The position numbers and the translations under genes are program-made. A stretch of 26,030 nt of DNA from Psilocybe azurescens (lineage: Eukaryota > Basidiomycota > Agaricomycetes > Agaricales > Agrocybaceae), in the NCBI GenBank assembly GCA_023853785.1, contig JAJIRX010000171.1, positions 1 to 26,030 on the forward strand. The letters run 5' to 3'. This document shows, in pieces, positions 10,318-20,288 of this stretch; within the stretch, counting starts at the first letter, position 1; every line of letters starts with the position of its first letter. The notes under the pieces were generated by a model. The model was not told the DNA's origin. It searched no databases and saw only the letters and a program-made list of their open reading frames with translations.

Positions 10318-13300
10318 CTAAGGCTTCATTTTGATATTGTTGACAATGAGATTCTAACGAAGAAAAAGTTAATATTCCTTTCGGAAACTTGCGGGAAAAC
10401 TGCAACAGAAGATTTACCTTGTAGCTCTGAACGTCTCCCTTGAAATTCTTGACTGTACCATCTCCGCAAACCCATAGCTAAGAGTAACAGTGCATGAAAG
10501 TTGGCATGTCACCTTCGATGTCTTGAATAACTTACCTGATTGGCAACTGTGGTGATAAACTTCTCGTCGTGAGAAATAATAATAACGCCTCCATTCCACT
10601 TCTGTAATGCCAACATGAGAGCATCGAGACCCTAGCATATGATAATGATGAACATTTCTCAAATCTAGGATAATGCGTAGGTTATACCTCAATATCAAGA
10701 TGATTCGTAGGCTAAGTGGACAACATAAGTCAAAATGGAAATATATCGCGAAAAATGCCAATTGCTACTTGCCTCGTCCAACAGTAGAATGTGTGGTTTT
10801 GAAGCGACAGCAATGAGAATGCTACACGGGACTTCTGTCCTCCACTGAGCGTCCCGATTAACTGAAGCCTATATCGATAAAAAGTTAGAGGGTCAAGTGC
10901 ACGACTAAAGTAAAGACGCGCCCAGTCATGCCGCTAATCTGGAAATTTCCCAGATGCTGTCGATATTCCTGCTCAGTTCTTCCAGGGAACTTTGAAGCGA
11001 GAAACTGGACGGGACTCATGGTCGGAATCAACGAGTCAACATGATGCTGTGCAAAGTAGCCACTGTAAAGGATGAATTTGGTAATAATAACCGTTGCATC
11101 AACCTACTTACACTCGTAGACGTCCATTTCGTGTTACGTGGCCTGAGAGCGGCTTCAACTCTCCAGTTAAAAGCTTGATCCTGAAGAAAGATAAGTTGTA
11201 GTACACCTGAATGGATGCCATGGCTCACAGCGTCGATTTTCCGGCTCCATTTGGGCCAACCATAGCAATCCGTGAATCAAGGCTGACATCAAAATTGACA
11301 CCCTTGAGGATTAACTTGTCAGGGGAATACCCAAAAGTAATGTCGTTCATTTGTAATAAAGGCGGGGATATCTTATCAGTCTCGGGAATCTGCACAAAGA
11401 TAAAAATTGACTGGATTGACAATATTTCATTCACGCACTTAAATTGTTCTGTTTCTTCCTGTTCTGGGGGTTGTAAATCGGGTAACTAGATATAAGTCAA
11501 AATAGGTCCAATCGAGTGTCCATCAGCTATATTACCTTTTCTAAAATTTTGATTTTCATTTGTGCTTGAGCGGCTGTGAAAGAACATGTAAGTTCTTGAA
11601 TGATCGTTTATGAAAGATTAGAACGTACCTCGATTAGCGTTGTATCTCCAGCGATCGATGAAGGCTTGGAGATGTTTGCGATATTCCATTTGTGTGTCGT
11701 ATTCTTTCCTCAGGTTCTTGTCCCGTTCAGATTTGGTTGAATAGAACTGCGTGAAGTTTCTATAGTATACTTTCAGTAAATAAAAATCATACGAGCGTGG
11801 TCGGTGCGTACCCTTTGTAGTAATCCAATCTTCCGGAGTGTTGATGCACAATATCGGTAGCCACGGCGTCCCTGAAAAGAAAAAAATAAGCCAGTGTAAA
11901 GGAATAAAAATATCACTAAAACTTACAGGAACGCGCGGTCGTGAGATCTGCACAGATCAATAAGCCTTTGCAGTTGGAAGATGTTATAACTCATCACTCA
12001 CACAACAAGAAGTGTGCCCGGCCAAGTTTGAAGATAATCTTCCAACCAGGCCAAGGCATTTAGATCAACTGTAAAGATAAGATCGAACCTTTAAAACGAC
12101 ATCACAATGAATAAAAAATAGCATGTTGACTTACTATGATTTGAAGGTTCATCTAACAATAATAAAGACGGCTGCAGAGGAATGATATCAGCGTCCAATC
12201 TGCCAATCAATTATACTGTTCCAGACCTTCACAAACAGTGCACGAGCCAATGCAAGCCGCATCCTAATGGTTTCAATTTAGTTTGTAATTTCTTGGATGA
12301 TACGACAAGATCGGATACTTGCCTCCAACCTCCACTGAATGATTTAGTGGGCCTTTGTTGATCCCGTTCGTCAAAACCGAGGCCTAAAGAAATCGTGAGA
12401 CATTTAGGGACACAGAGACATTTAACACCGTACCTGCAAGAAGTGCTGCAGCACGGGCTGGCCCACTGCTGCATCCATGTCCGATAATCTCGTGTGGACT
12501 TCAGCTAATCTGGCCGACAACTCTTCCCTAGCATCTACGAAACGTTTGTCGTCGCCTTCCGCATCCAGTTCGGTCAATTTAGCATCTAGGAGGGCCTGTT
12601 CTTTCATCAAATGATCGCGCCAAACATCTGCTTTGAGCACAGAGTCGATAGCTAAAGTGTCGTCCCCAATGATCTGGGTTCTCAGAAGTTAGAACTGTGA
12701 TGAAAATGAACAATAACATAGTCTGACCTCTTGTTCAACAAAGAGGATTGTAATATGAGCAGGAATGGGGACTTCGCGCATTGCAATCTGTCGCAGAAGT
12801 GTGGATTTACCGACACCTGAGAAATGTCAGCTCAAAAATCATTAGAAAAAATTAAGGATAGAATGAACCATTGCGTCCAATTAGCCCATAACGGCGACCG
12901 TGGGCCAATGTGAGGGTCGCCCCAGACCTAAATGAAGTGATCATGAGGGCTTGGCATAGAAAGTATAGATGGTAACTAACAATATACGATTTGAACCAAA
13001 ACTAACGTCGATAGATGGAAGATGAATGTCTTTGGTTTTATTTTTCGATGCAGCACTCGCTTCCAGAGGATTAATCTAGATAGTAAGTATTGACAATTAA
13101 CATTGAGGTCTTTCAGATTGATTGGCTACTTGCCTTCATAAATATTTCCTCATACGATTGCTAGTAAATGACTGTCAATAAGAAGTTCACTATCTTTGCA
13201 TTAAAGCGCACTTGTTTCCGGTGAGCATCCAGTAACTTGGAACCTTCATACAACAAATCTGTCCTTCGCGCCCGTTTTTCAAGTTTTGCCTGTATTGATA

Positions 13301-13813
13301 GATTAGAACCTCTAATCCAGATGCCATAAGCAAGGTCACAAAGCAATACCTGAATCTTCGCCTCTTGCTTTTCGAGCTTCTTAACATCCACTCTTGACGC
13401 TCTGAAGATCATCCATCGGTCACAAGCTGTATTTTAAAAAATTTCAAGTGGGTAACTTACTTTCCCTTGTTTATTGATTCTAGGTCCACTCCCTCGGAAA
13501 GAACCAACGTATTGGAAAGGTGCGACTTGCTCATGTCCATAACTTTGTCGAGTTTCTGCAATTTGGGACGAGACTTATTTTTCAAACGAGCGTTTAACTG
13601 TTCTTCTAGAATGTCTCCAAGTCGAAGCATGAGCTTCTCGAGGATGTCATCGTGATTCCCTGCGACCGACTTCAGAATGCCGTGTGCGATGTGCAGAACG
13701 TCTTCTTCCTCGCCAGCATCGTCGACAAGATATCCAGCAAGATACTGGACAATGACTTCTTCGGTTCCGGGAAAGCTGGACCTTATTTCTTCTGCGATAT
13801 CTTCAGAGGACAT
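10318..13813 (-). CDS. GCN20: ABC-F ATPase, GCN20/ABCF3 type
   Basis: Cytosolic, non-membrane ABC protein with two ATPase cassettes. In yeast Gcn20 works with Gcn1 on ribosomes to activate the Gcn2 eIF2-alpha kinase; assignment here is by domain order and N-terminus. Start at MSSEDIAEEIRSSFPG. Twenty-five exons (first 13813-13461, last 10353-10318), several only 21-38 nt. Cassette 1: Walker A GRNGVGKST (~218-226), signature SGGWR (~351), Walker B LLLLDEPSNH (~372), H-loop VVSHD. The ABC-F linker follows (QMEYRKHLQAFIDRWRYNAN). Cassette 2: Walker A GPNGAGKST (~543-551), signature LSGGQKS, Walker B LLLDE/PTNHLD split by an intron, H-loop IISHDEKF. Four introns need GC donors. One-base deletions are inferred near 12450, 11384 and 10790; restoring them gives 2178 nt (725 aa), close to yeast Gcn20 (752 aa). 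Confidence 0.94.
10712..10772 (-). other. GC-AG intron (gcaagt donor) inside Walker B of cassette 2
   Basis: Exon 21 ends ...LLLDE and exon 22 begins PTNHLDIE. The only split that yields the family motif LLLDEPTNHLD puts the donor at 10772-10771, which reads gcaagt; the acceptor is cacttag. The intron is 61 nt. Confidence 0.85.
10869..10921 (-). other. GC-AG intron (gcgcgt donor) before the cassette 2 signature
   Basis: Exon 20 ends SGMTG(GG) and exon 21 begins with the phase-2 remainder then LQLIGTLSGGQKS. The donor reads gcgcgt and the acceptor gatatag. A ctctaact branch-like site is present. The length is 53 nt. No GT donor nearby preserves frame. Confidence 0.75.
12264..12322 (-). other. 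GC-AG intron (gcaagt donor) after the cassette 1 signature
   Basis: FSGGWR joins MRLALARALF only if the donor is gcaagt at 12322-12321 (phase 2). The adjacent GT (gtatcc) would shift the frame to RQDAAC. The length is 59 nt. Confidence 0.85.
13076..13133 (-). other. GC-AG intron (gcaagt donor) upstream of cassette 1
   Basis: The 27-nt exon QSYEEIFMK joins INPLEASAASKNK in phase 0. The donor is gcaagt; reading through meets TGA, and the nearby gtagcc donor gives an immediate stop. The length is 58 nt. Confidence 0.8.
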
Positions 13814-14071
13814 TGTAAACGTTCAAAGTATGAGACGAAGATAGCTGAAGATGCGGTCTGGATAAGTTCCTACTAATGACTTCGTGGTAAAACTCAAGAG
13901 ATCAAGCTTACTTTATTGCAAACGGTGAATCAAGAAAATGTGTTCCGGGTCTGGCCTCAGGATTTTAAACGAAGCTATGTCCTTTTTACTGTAAGTATGT
14001 ACCTGCCGAAAACTGAAGCTTGTGCTAGTTCATGTCGCGGCACATTCAATGAGATACAATCATTCAATTGA
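13814..14071. promoter_or_regulatory. 5' flank of the GCN20 homologue
   Basis: This 258-bp gap separates the GCN20-homologue start from the stop of the small gene upstream, on the same strand. No specific element was recognised. Confidence 0.4.
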
Positions 14072-14554
14072 TTACATTTCTCGTGACCAAGATCTTTTCC
14101 CACGTGATAAGGCAGACAAGTAGACAGGTTCACCATAGACACCAATAACACGACCTATTTCAGGAGGTAAGGCCGAAGGGAAGGAAGTGAATGGAGTAGT
14201 GGAGCTTGTTCTGGTAAGTAACAGCTCGGGGTACAGGCTGCAGAAACGGCGCAAGCCTTGCAAAGTGTTGCCCTCATAGAAAGCAACCCATGGATTTGTG
14301 AAATATAGATCTTGACGTCTTCTTGAAGGGATGAGGTTTATCTGGCTCTAGCCACCTTACAATTGAAACAAGGATTTTCAAACCACAAGTCTCCTTGCTT
14401 TCACAGACTCGGTGGTTCTTAATGACTAAATTACTTTACCATTGGATTTAATACCAGTAGCACTCATACATGAAAGCGTGGAAAGGCCTCCCTTCTTGAG
14501 CTGTAGCTGTTCTGAAAAATATGTCAGAGACGTCTGTTGCGCCCTTCGACGCAT
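14072..14554 (-). CDS. Small unidentified protein (terminal exon supported, 5' end uncertain)
   Basis: The supported part is an open exon from an acceptor (ggctag) at 14347 down to TAA at 14072. It begins SQINLIPSRRRQDLYF and contains NPWVAFYEGNTLQGLRRF, PPEIGRVIGVYGEPVYL and SALSRGKRSWSREM. The mix of aromatic, basic and glycine residues looks like a real protein, but I do not recognise the family. A possible first exon starts at ATG 14554 (MRRRAQQTSLTYFSEQ) and ends at a gtaaag donor, but the phases do not match without an indel. The basic start could be a mitochondrial presequence; this is speculation. Confidence 0.5.
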
Positions 14555-14693
14555 ATTTTGTATCCACCGAATTTCTTACTTACTGGACGCTGATTCTCGT
14601 TAGACTATGAGAAATGTAACTAAGTTAGAAACGAAACGAAAACTTCATCTAATTCAATTAAATGACTCCGACCACTGGCACTCGGTGATGGCT

Positions 14694-15923
14694 TTACTGA
14701 CGACCACGACCACGATTACGCCCACCCTGGTTGTTTCCAAACCTACCACGTCCCTGTAGTCGAATAAATTAGAACATTCACTGGCATCGTTTTACGAGAC
14801 TCACTCCACGATTACCGTTCGCCCCATTATTTCCCTCGTTGTTCGCTTTCGTGGTAGCCGGTGTCGCCGCCTGGGTAGTAGCCGCTGCACCACCTGCATT
14901 TATTTCCGCTCGTGTTTGCGTTACCAGCAGTAAACTTGAAAACATCACCTCAATGGCAATTTCAAAGCATGAAATAATAAAAACCTACGTAGATGCAATC
15001 GTCAAGCGATCCATGCTGAGCGATCGGTGCAATGACCGGCTGATGATTGGCAGATGCATTTATTGAACACAAGCGATATGCGCCAGCAGGCTAAAGCCGG
15101 AAGCAACGTCTGCTGAGAGAATTCCGTTTGCAGCTACACCATTCAAGCCCTGATTGAGAATAAGTTGAGGCATGAATAATAATATGACGATATAACAAAT
15201 ACCTTGAAGAAAGCAAATTTCTTCGGATCTGTAGGAGTTGTTTGAGAAAGCGACGTCAACTGCTCAACAACAACGTGTGAGTGTCCGATAATGGTACCCG
15301 CGCCATTCAGCTGCTGAGGAGCAGAGAAGTAGTTTTGCTGCGCATTGACAAAGGCACCTGTTTGCAGATTCTGAATCGCCATCCTGATAGTGAAAGGTAC
15401 ATTCGCCGAAATAACGTCGCCGTTCTTGGGATTGGTGAACTTTGAGGATGGCATTTTGTCCACTGAGGGTATGACGCCAATGGGTGCCGGGTTGCATGAA
15501 CCAGTTTCAATTTGCTTTCCGTTCGTGATGGGTAAATTAGGAACCGTTAGGCAGAAATTGATGAAATTATTTGACGACGTCAAGGATGCTACTTGACCTA
15601 ATGATCTCATGAGATGAGCTTAAGGAGTGCAGGTGGTTGATCGAATCGTACCTTCAGTGGGAACGTCCTGCCCATTATTAGAGAACCCTGTTGCAATAAC
15701 CTTGGTATCAAGAGCTGAGGGAAAATTATCAGAAAAGACGGCGCGACAACAGACTATCGGGTTCATGTTTAAACTCACTGAAAGATGTCTGAGGATTTGT
15801 GACGGCAGGATTATTATTACCACCCTTGCGTTGATTGTTTTGACGGGGAACAACTCCAGCAGATGCCCCAGTGATTGCGGGTACGATAGCCAGAACAGTT
15901 GTGAACGCAGTTGAGAACTTCAT
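14694..15923 (-). CDS. Secreted basidiomycete-type protein with Arg/Gly-rich C-terminal tail
   Basis: The start MKFSTAFTTVLAIVPAITGA is a typical signal peptide. An Asn/Gln-rich linker (VVPRQNNQRKGGNNN) with a possible Kex2-like site follows. Six exons: 15923-15779, 15714-15652, 15597-15203, 15149-14989, 14934-14805, 14753-14694. The core has IATGFSNNGQDVPTEGQVAS, NNFINFCLTVPNLPITNGKQ, CNPAPIGVIPS, NYFSAPQQLNGAGTIIGHSH and NHQPVIAPIAQHGSLDD. This core resembles a widespread secreted basidiomycete family of unknown function, recognised from memory of the motif pattern. The last two exons add an Ala/Thr/Asn spacer (ATTQAATPATTKANNEG) and a GRGRFGNNQGGRNRGRGRQ tail. A deletion near 15093 and an insertion near 14905 are inferred; the net CDS is 954 nt (317 aa). 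Confidence 0.82.
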
Positions 15924-16354
15924 TTCGGACAATCAAAACAGAAGTCGACAGAGTGAGCGATGGAAAAGAACGAATGAATATAATAAACTAGATCTTCAAA
16001 GTTTCAGCAGGGAGTACTGGCGGTCAGAAATTTTACTCACAGGCAGAAAGAAGAAAGCTCAGACAGCGCTGCTGTAAGAGGTGTATGGAACGAAAGGAGG
16101 GCAAAGAAAAGAAAGTGGGGCCTGCATGATCCTTCCCAGCAGTTATACTCCTTATGTAGAATCCAATCGAGCGGTATGTTGGCTCTGTTTCTACGGGAAC
16201 CACGAGGGATCGTAGTCGCAATAGGACGGTGGTCACTGCAAGATCGCTGCCGGTTCGGTATGTAACATAGATTTTGCTTGGTCCTTTGATGGCCAGGTAC
16301 AAGACAAAAATCCCCGAGGACTTCCTTTTGAGGGCTACCGTAGTACCGATCTTT

Positions 16355-16385
16355 CCAATTATTTAATTGGTAAGAGGTTTACCAA
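16355..16385. repeat. Two overlapping short hairpins with paired CCAAT/ATTGG
   Basis: CCAATTA-TT-TAATTGG (16355-16370) is a perfect 7-bp inverted repeat. It overlaps TTGGTAA-GAGGT-TTACCAA (16367-16385), another perfect 7-bp repeat. The two CCAAT boxes in opposite orientation, about 430 bp upstream of the secreted gene, could be HAP-complex sites. Confidence 0.5.
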
Positions 16386-16910
16386 CTGTATACCTCTATA
16401 CATCATCTATGCCATCGAAACGGCGTAGCAATAAAATCTGTACAGTCCAATGCAAGAGAAAAATAGCCTCGGCTAGAGGAAATGGGAATAAGTGACAGAG
16501 ATAGGGGACAGAGGGCATATATTGGTTAGTGTTAACTGGTAAGGAGGAGTCCTTTTCAGGCCGTTTGCATTGCCAGTGAATTATTATTTGTCCACTTTAG
16601 AAGATATCGTTGTAGACGTCTTGATATTTATGGCACCAGGTCAATGATCGCCCAATGAAAGGCTAGATGCCGTAAGCCGGTCTGAGATCGAAGCACTTTG
16701 ATGTGACCTTTTCGGTTTTGAGTCAGGTTGAATCTTATTGTCAGAAAATCAATAATGTACCGGCAGTGGCTTATCCATTATTTCGGACATTGGGGCCACA
16801 GTGATGTGTAAGTAGAGTAAGAAGCAACCGTATCGAGGCAATTCATCAAATAAAAGAAGCCCTGAGGAGCCTTCTGGAGCCCTTCTAGTCAAATAGTCAT
16901 TGAGGTAAAG

Positions 16911-16993
16911 CCTTGGCAATTTGCCAAGGTTTCATGAGCGCGTTACAATCTATTACAATTTGACCAAGGTCGCTCTTATTGTAGCAAATTGTA
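16911..16993. repeat. Cluster of palindromic and direct short repeats
   Basis: CCTTGGCAA-T-TTGCCAAGG (16911-16929) is a perfect 9-bp inverted repeat. CAATTTGCCAAGGT (16917-16930) recurs as CAATTTGACCAAGGT (16956-16970). TACAATTTG (16954-16962) is inverted as CAAATTGTA (16985-16993). This density suggests a regulatory cluster or the end of a small non-autonomous element. Confidence 0.55.
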
Positions 16994-17456
16994 GCCTCTT
17001 GGTGGACTTAGCTTGAGACACAGATAAATAAATCGTTGGACGCAACATTTGAAGTGATAGCGGTCGCATAATAAGCGCCCGGGAATGTTGAAGTAATCAA
17101 CCAGAATGTTGTTGGAGCTCGAACTTGAATAAATGATAGAATAAACCAATTGCCACTGACCGCACGCTTTGGTGACACTTCAAGAGAAGAATATCAATGA
17201 GGATTTCCAGCTAGAAAGTTGACCCTTCAATTGCGACAGAAAATGAACTGGGGATATAAAAGAAACCTCTGCCTTATCACTTATAACAAAAGGTAATCAT
17301 AGCGTCAATGATTAGGGTCGAGCGGGTTGAAAATGAGGAATGGGTATATACATGCAGGTGCATTGACATCCTAGTGAAAACTGATACAAGTTGTGTGATA
17401 ATTAAAATTAAAATTAACGTACAAGAGTCTGAAAAAGTACCCTGGAGATATTTTGC

Positions 17457-18204
17457 CTACATTAAATTCCCCGTAGATTTTGCCCCTTTCGACTTCTCAA
17501 CTGCGCACATAAACGCTGCGAGTGTGTCCACTTCTTCTCTACCACTTATTGAGGTCATGTCTCGGAAATGTCGCTCGACGATAGTTGCGAGCACGCCGTG
17601 CAGGTCCTGAACGTCTGCCAACACGGGTACACGATTTCGGGGTTCTTCTTCTAATAAGCGGGAACTCCTTCTTCGAGTTTGGGCATCTTTGGGATCACGT
17701 CGTGGTCTGTTTGCAGGGGTTAAAGCAGGTGGGCTCGAAGCCCGTGACAGCTGTTGTTCCAGATCGGCAAGGGAGAACGGGGCCGGGGGTCTTCAGGAGA
17801 AAGGGGTGAAGGGTAAACGCCGGGCACGATATCGAACTGTATCATGTATCGATGGAGCATGCTTGTCGACATCTTTTGGAATTCAACCTAAGTAAGAATC
17901 AAGAACAGGTTTGAGATCCAAAGTGGACATTGTTTTGGAGATAAGAATCACCCACGAGCGATTTCCGAGGTTCAACTTCCGTGATGTCTTTCTTCCCAAT
18001 TCCCGTGGCAGCGTTATTTGGCTCTACAAGTCTCTTACGCTTTACTCTGGGTTCTCCTTCAGCTTTTTCGGCAGCCTGCCTCTTCAAGCCAGACGGGCCT
18101 GCCACTGTAGCGGGTGGGCCGAAATATGTACCATCGTCGTTAGCCTTTTTGCGAGCCTGCGTGCGCGATCTGGAAGCAGAGGGACCTTGGGCTGGAGTAG
18201 ACAT
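17457..18204 (-). CDS. Probable SAP30-like subunit of a Sin3-histone deacetylase complex
   Basis: Two exons: 18204-17956 and 17887-17457 (intron gtgggt...cttag). The basic N-terminus (MSTPAQGPSASRSRTQARKK, GLKRQAAEKAEGEPRVKRKR) looks nuclear. The second exon has LHRYMIQFDIVPGVYPSPLS, a Pro/Ser linker with RRRSSRLLEEE, and a C-terminus reading TIVERHFRDMTS then REEVDTLAAFMCAVEK. The pattern L-RY...V-RHF...E-E-(x)n-F-AV-K matches the Sin3-binding domain of Sap30 in outline, so a role in transcriptional repression in the nucleus is inferred. A one-base C deletion in the run near 17785 is needed to join SPEDP to the SLADLEQQLSRASSPP segment; corrected length is 681 nt (226 aa). It could instead be another small chromatin protein. 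Confidence 0.6.
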
Positions 18205-18500
18205 GAATGGACGCGTCGCCTTTGTTGGGGAAAGGATATGTAAATGGTAATGGTATTATGGAACGGTGTTGGTAAGTAAGTCTAAGTAAAGATCGAGGAC
18301 TGGGCGTCCTTGTCATTTCGGAAATTGCCCGATTACCAAATCATCGGAGACCGATTAGATTATTCCCAGTTTGGAATCAATATCTCTCCTTTCTCCTTTA
18401 TCCATATTTTGTTGACCCCAGGTGCGATTCCTACTTAATATATAGTCAACCTGCCGCTCATAAATACCATAAGACTTTCTTCAAAACAGCATCATTGACC
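18205..18500. promoter_or_regulatory. Bidirectional promoter between SAP30-like gene and ARO2
   Basis: These 296 bp separate two divergent start codons, so promoters for both genes must lie here. A TATA-like TTAATATATAG lies at about 18434-18444, some 55 nt upstream of the ARO2 start codon region. No amino-acid-control (TGACTC) site was found. Confidence 0.6.
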
Positions 18501-20006
18501 ATGTCCACGTTCGGCACTCTTTTCAGAGTCACCACTTACGGTGAAAGCCATTGTGCTTCTGTCGGTGCAATTATCGACGGATGTCCTCCAGTAAGCGTCG
18601 AGTCTCTCTTCCATGAATTAAATGCTTAAGCGGGAATATATGCTAGGGGTTAGAGCTGTCTGCTAAAGATATTCAGATTCAGCTTAGTCGTCGTCGACCA
18701 GGTCAAAGTGATCTTACTACACCGGTGAGATTAATTTCTCAAATGTATGCGCAAATATTTACATCTTTCGGCCGACGTAGAGAGACGAAAAGGATTTGGT
18801 TCAACTCCAATCGGGTCTAGAAATGGGCGTCACGTTAGGAACTCCCATTGGCCTTCTCGTGAAAAACGAAGACCAAAGGCCTCACGATTACTCCGAGACA
18901 GATTTGTATCCCCGCCCAAGTCATGCTGACTGGACGTACCTTGAGAAATATGGAATTAAGGCTAGCAGTGGTGGCGGTAGAAGCAGTGCTCGCGAAACCA
19001 TTGGTTCGTTGTCTGCCTCTGAAAAATAAATTACTTGTATCAATTTCTCCCTCCTAGGTCGCGTCGCTGCTGGAGCTATTGCAGAAAAATACCTCAAACT
19101 AGCCTACGGCATGAAATTGTCGCCTTTGTCAGTTCGGTTGGAAAAATTCATCTTCCTTCGACTATTGCCCTACCTTCCTTGACCCCAGGCAATCTTGATG
19201 AAGAGGATGACACTGCTCAAGACGCTTTATCCAAGGATTTTGTAAACCTCTTGTCGACGATTACTAGAGAGGATGTTGACAAATATCTCACCCGCTGCCC
19301 GCACCCCGAAACTTCTGAAAAGATGACCCAGGTCTGTCTATTCAATTTGGTGAATTTATTCTCAACTTTTACATCATCGCCTATTATAGCGCATCTTACG
19401 CGCAAAAAGCGCTCATGACTCCATTGGTGGGACCGTGACCTGCGTTATTCGAAATGTCCCTTCGGGTCTTGGAGAACCTGTTTTCGACAAGTTCGAGGCT
19501 TCTCTTGCGCATGCAATGCTATCTATTCCTGCCACCAAAGCCTTTGAGGTGGGATCAGGATTTAAGGGTACCGAAGTTCCTGGAAGTCAGCACAACGACC
19601 CCTTTGTCCGGGATGACTCTGGAAGGCTTCGAACCACCACTAATTGGAGCGGAGGTATTCAAGGGGGATTACCAACGGCGAAAATATATATTTCAGGTCA
19701 CTCTACGTCTTTTTCTCCTGCTTAATAGGATACTCAATTAGGGCTTAGAATTGGATTTAAATCTCCTGCCACCATATCTCAAGCTCAAGAAACCGCACAA
19801 TACGACGGTACCCCGGTTCATTGGCCACCAGGGGACGTCATGATCCATGCGTTGTTCCTCGGGCAGTTCCCATTGTCGAAGCTATGGCGGCTATCGTGGT
19901 CATGGATCAACTTCTCATTCAAAATTCGCGCAAGACTGCCGCCAGCTTGCTCCCACCAATCACCACCCTTCCTCCTACCATGGTCATACCCAAGAAAGGC
20001 GATTAA
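18501..20006 (+). CDS. ARO2: Chorismate synthase
   Basis: Converts EPSP to chorismate, the last step of the shikimate pathway; it needs reduced FMN, and fungal enzymes are bifunctional with an intrinsic flavin reductase. Six exons: 18501-18590, 18647-18724, 18781-19003, 19058-19331, 19390-19696, 19749-20006. Start [17 protein letters not shown] carries the first family signature (GESH with catalytic His). Next come [50 protein letters not shown] with SSARET (FMN/phosphate binding), AHDSIGG, and [14 protein letters not shown]. The last exon contains [20 protein letters not shown], with the second signature RHDPC. Deletions are inferred near 19113 (MKLSP for EIVAF), 19663 (LPTAK for ITNGEN) and 19813 (PVHWPP for PGSLATRGR). 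With them restored the CDS is 1233 nt (410 aa), normal for fungi. Its donors are weak (gttcgt, gtctgt, gtcact). Confidence 0.96.
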
Positions 20007-20288
20007 GGGCGCGAAATATATGTCTAGAAGTATAGGAAAGACCCAAGGATGCCTCAAAAGCAATATGCATTTTTCATGACTAGAACAGCAGTACAAGCAT
20101 AGACTCAGTGGAATAACTTAACAATAATCAAAGCTAAATTGTGCAGTTTTGGATGGCTCTAACCTTCATCGTCAGATTCAACCAGACAATGGCAACAGAC
20201 GATAGGCTCCAAGTGCCACCACCACCACTATGTTATAGAGAAGTGTCAACGCTCAATAGTCTCGATAGTCGTAAACGTACATGATGAT
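20007..20288. terminator. Convergent 3' intergenic region
   Basis: ARO2 (plus) and the hypothetical gene (minus) end towards each other across 282 bp, so both terminators lie here. An AATAAT-rich stretch at about 20120 could serve polyadenylation. No gene was seen. Confidence 0.4.

Larger units (their letters stand above)
15924..17456. other. 1.5-kb intergenic region without a supported gene
   Basis: It lies between the start of the secreted-protein gene and the 3' end of the SAP30-like gene, both on the minus strand, so it contains the secreted gene's promoter. Open frames here (for example 16033-16302) show no domain or splice context. It holds two groups of inverted repeats, listed separately. 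A degraded transposon remnant is possible, but no coding relic was seen. Confidence 0.5.

Noticed and set aside
12434..12474. Alternative end of GCN20 exon 8 (AAVGQPVLQHFLQ)
   Set aside because: Frame-shifted reading; the restored frame gives the expected AAVGPARAAALLAGLGF.
17308..17895. Plus-strand open frames over the 3' half of the SAP30-like gene
   Set aside because: Shadow frames; the minus strand gives the coherent VERHFRDM...FMCAVEK reading.
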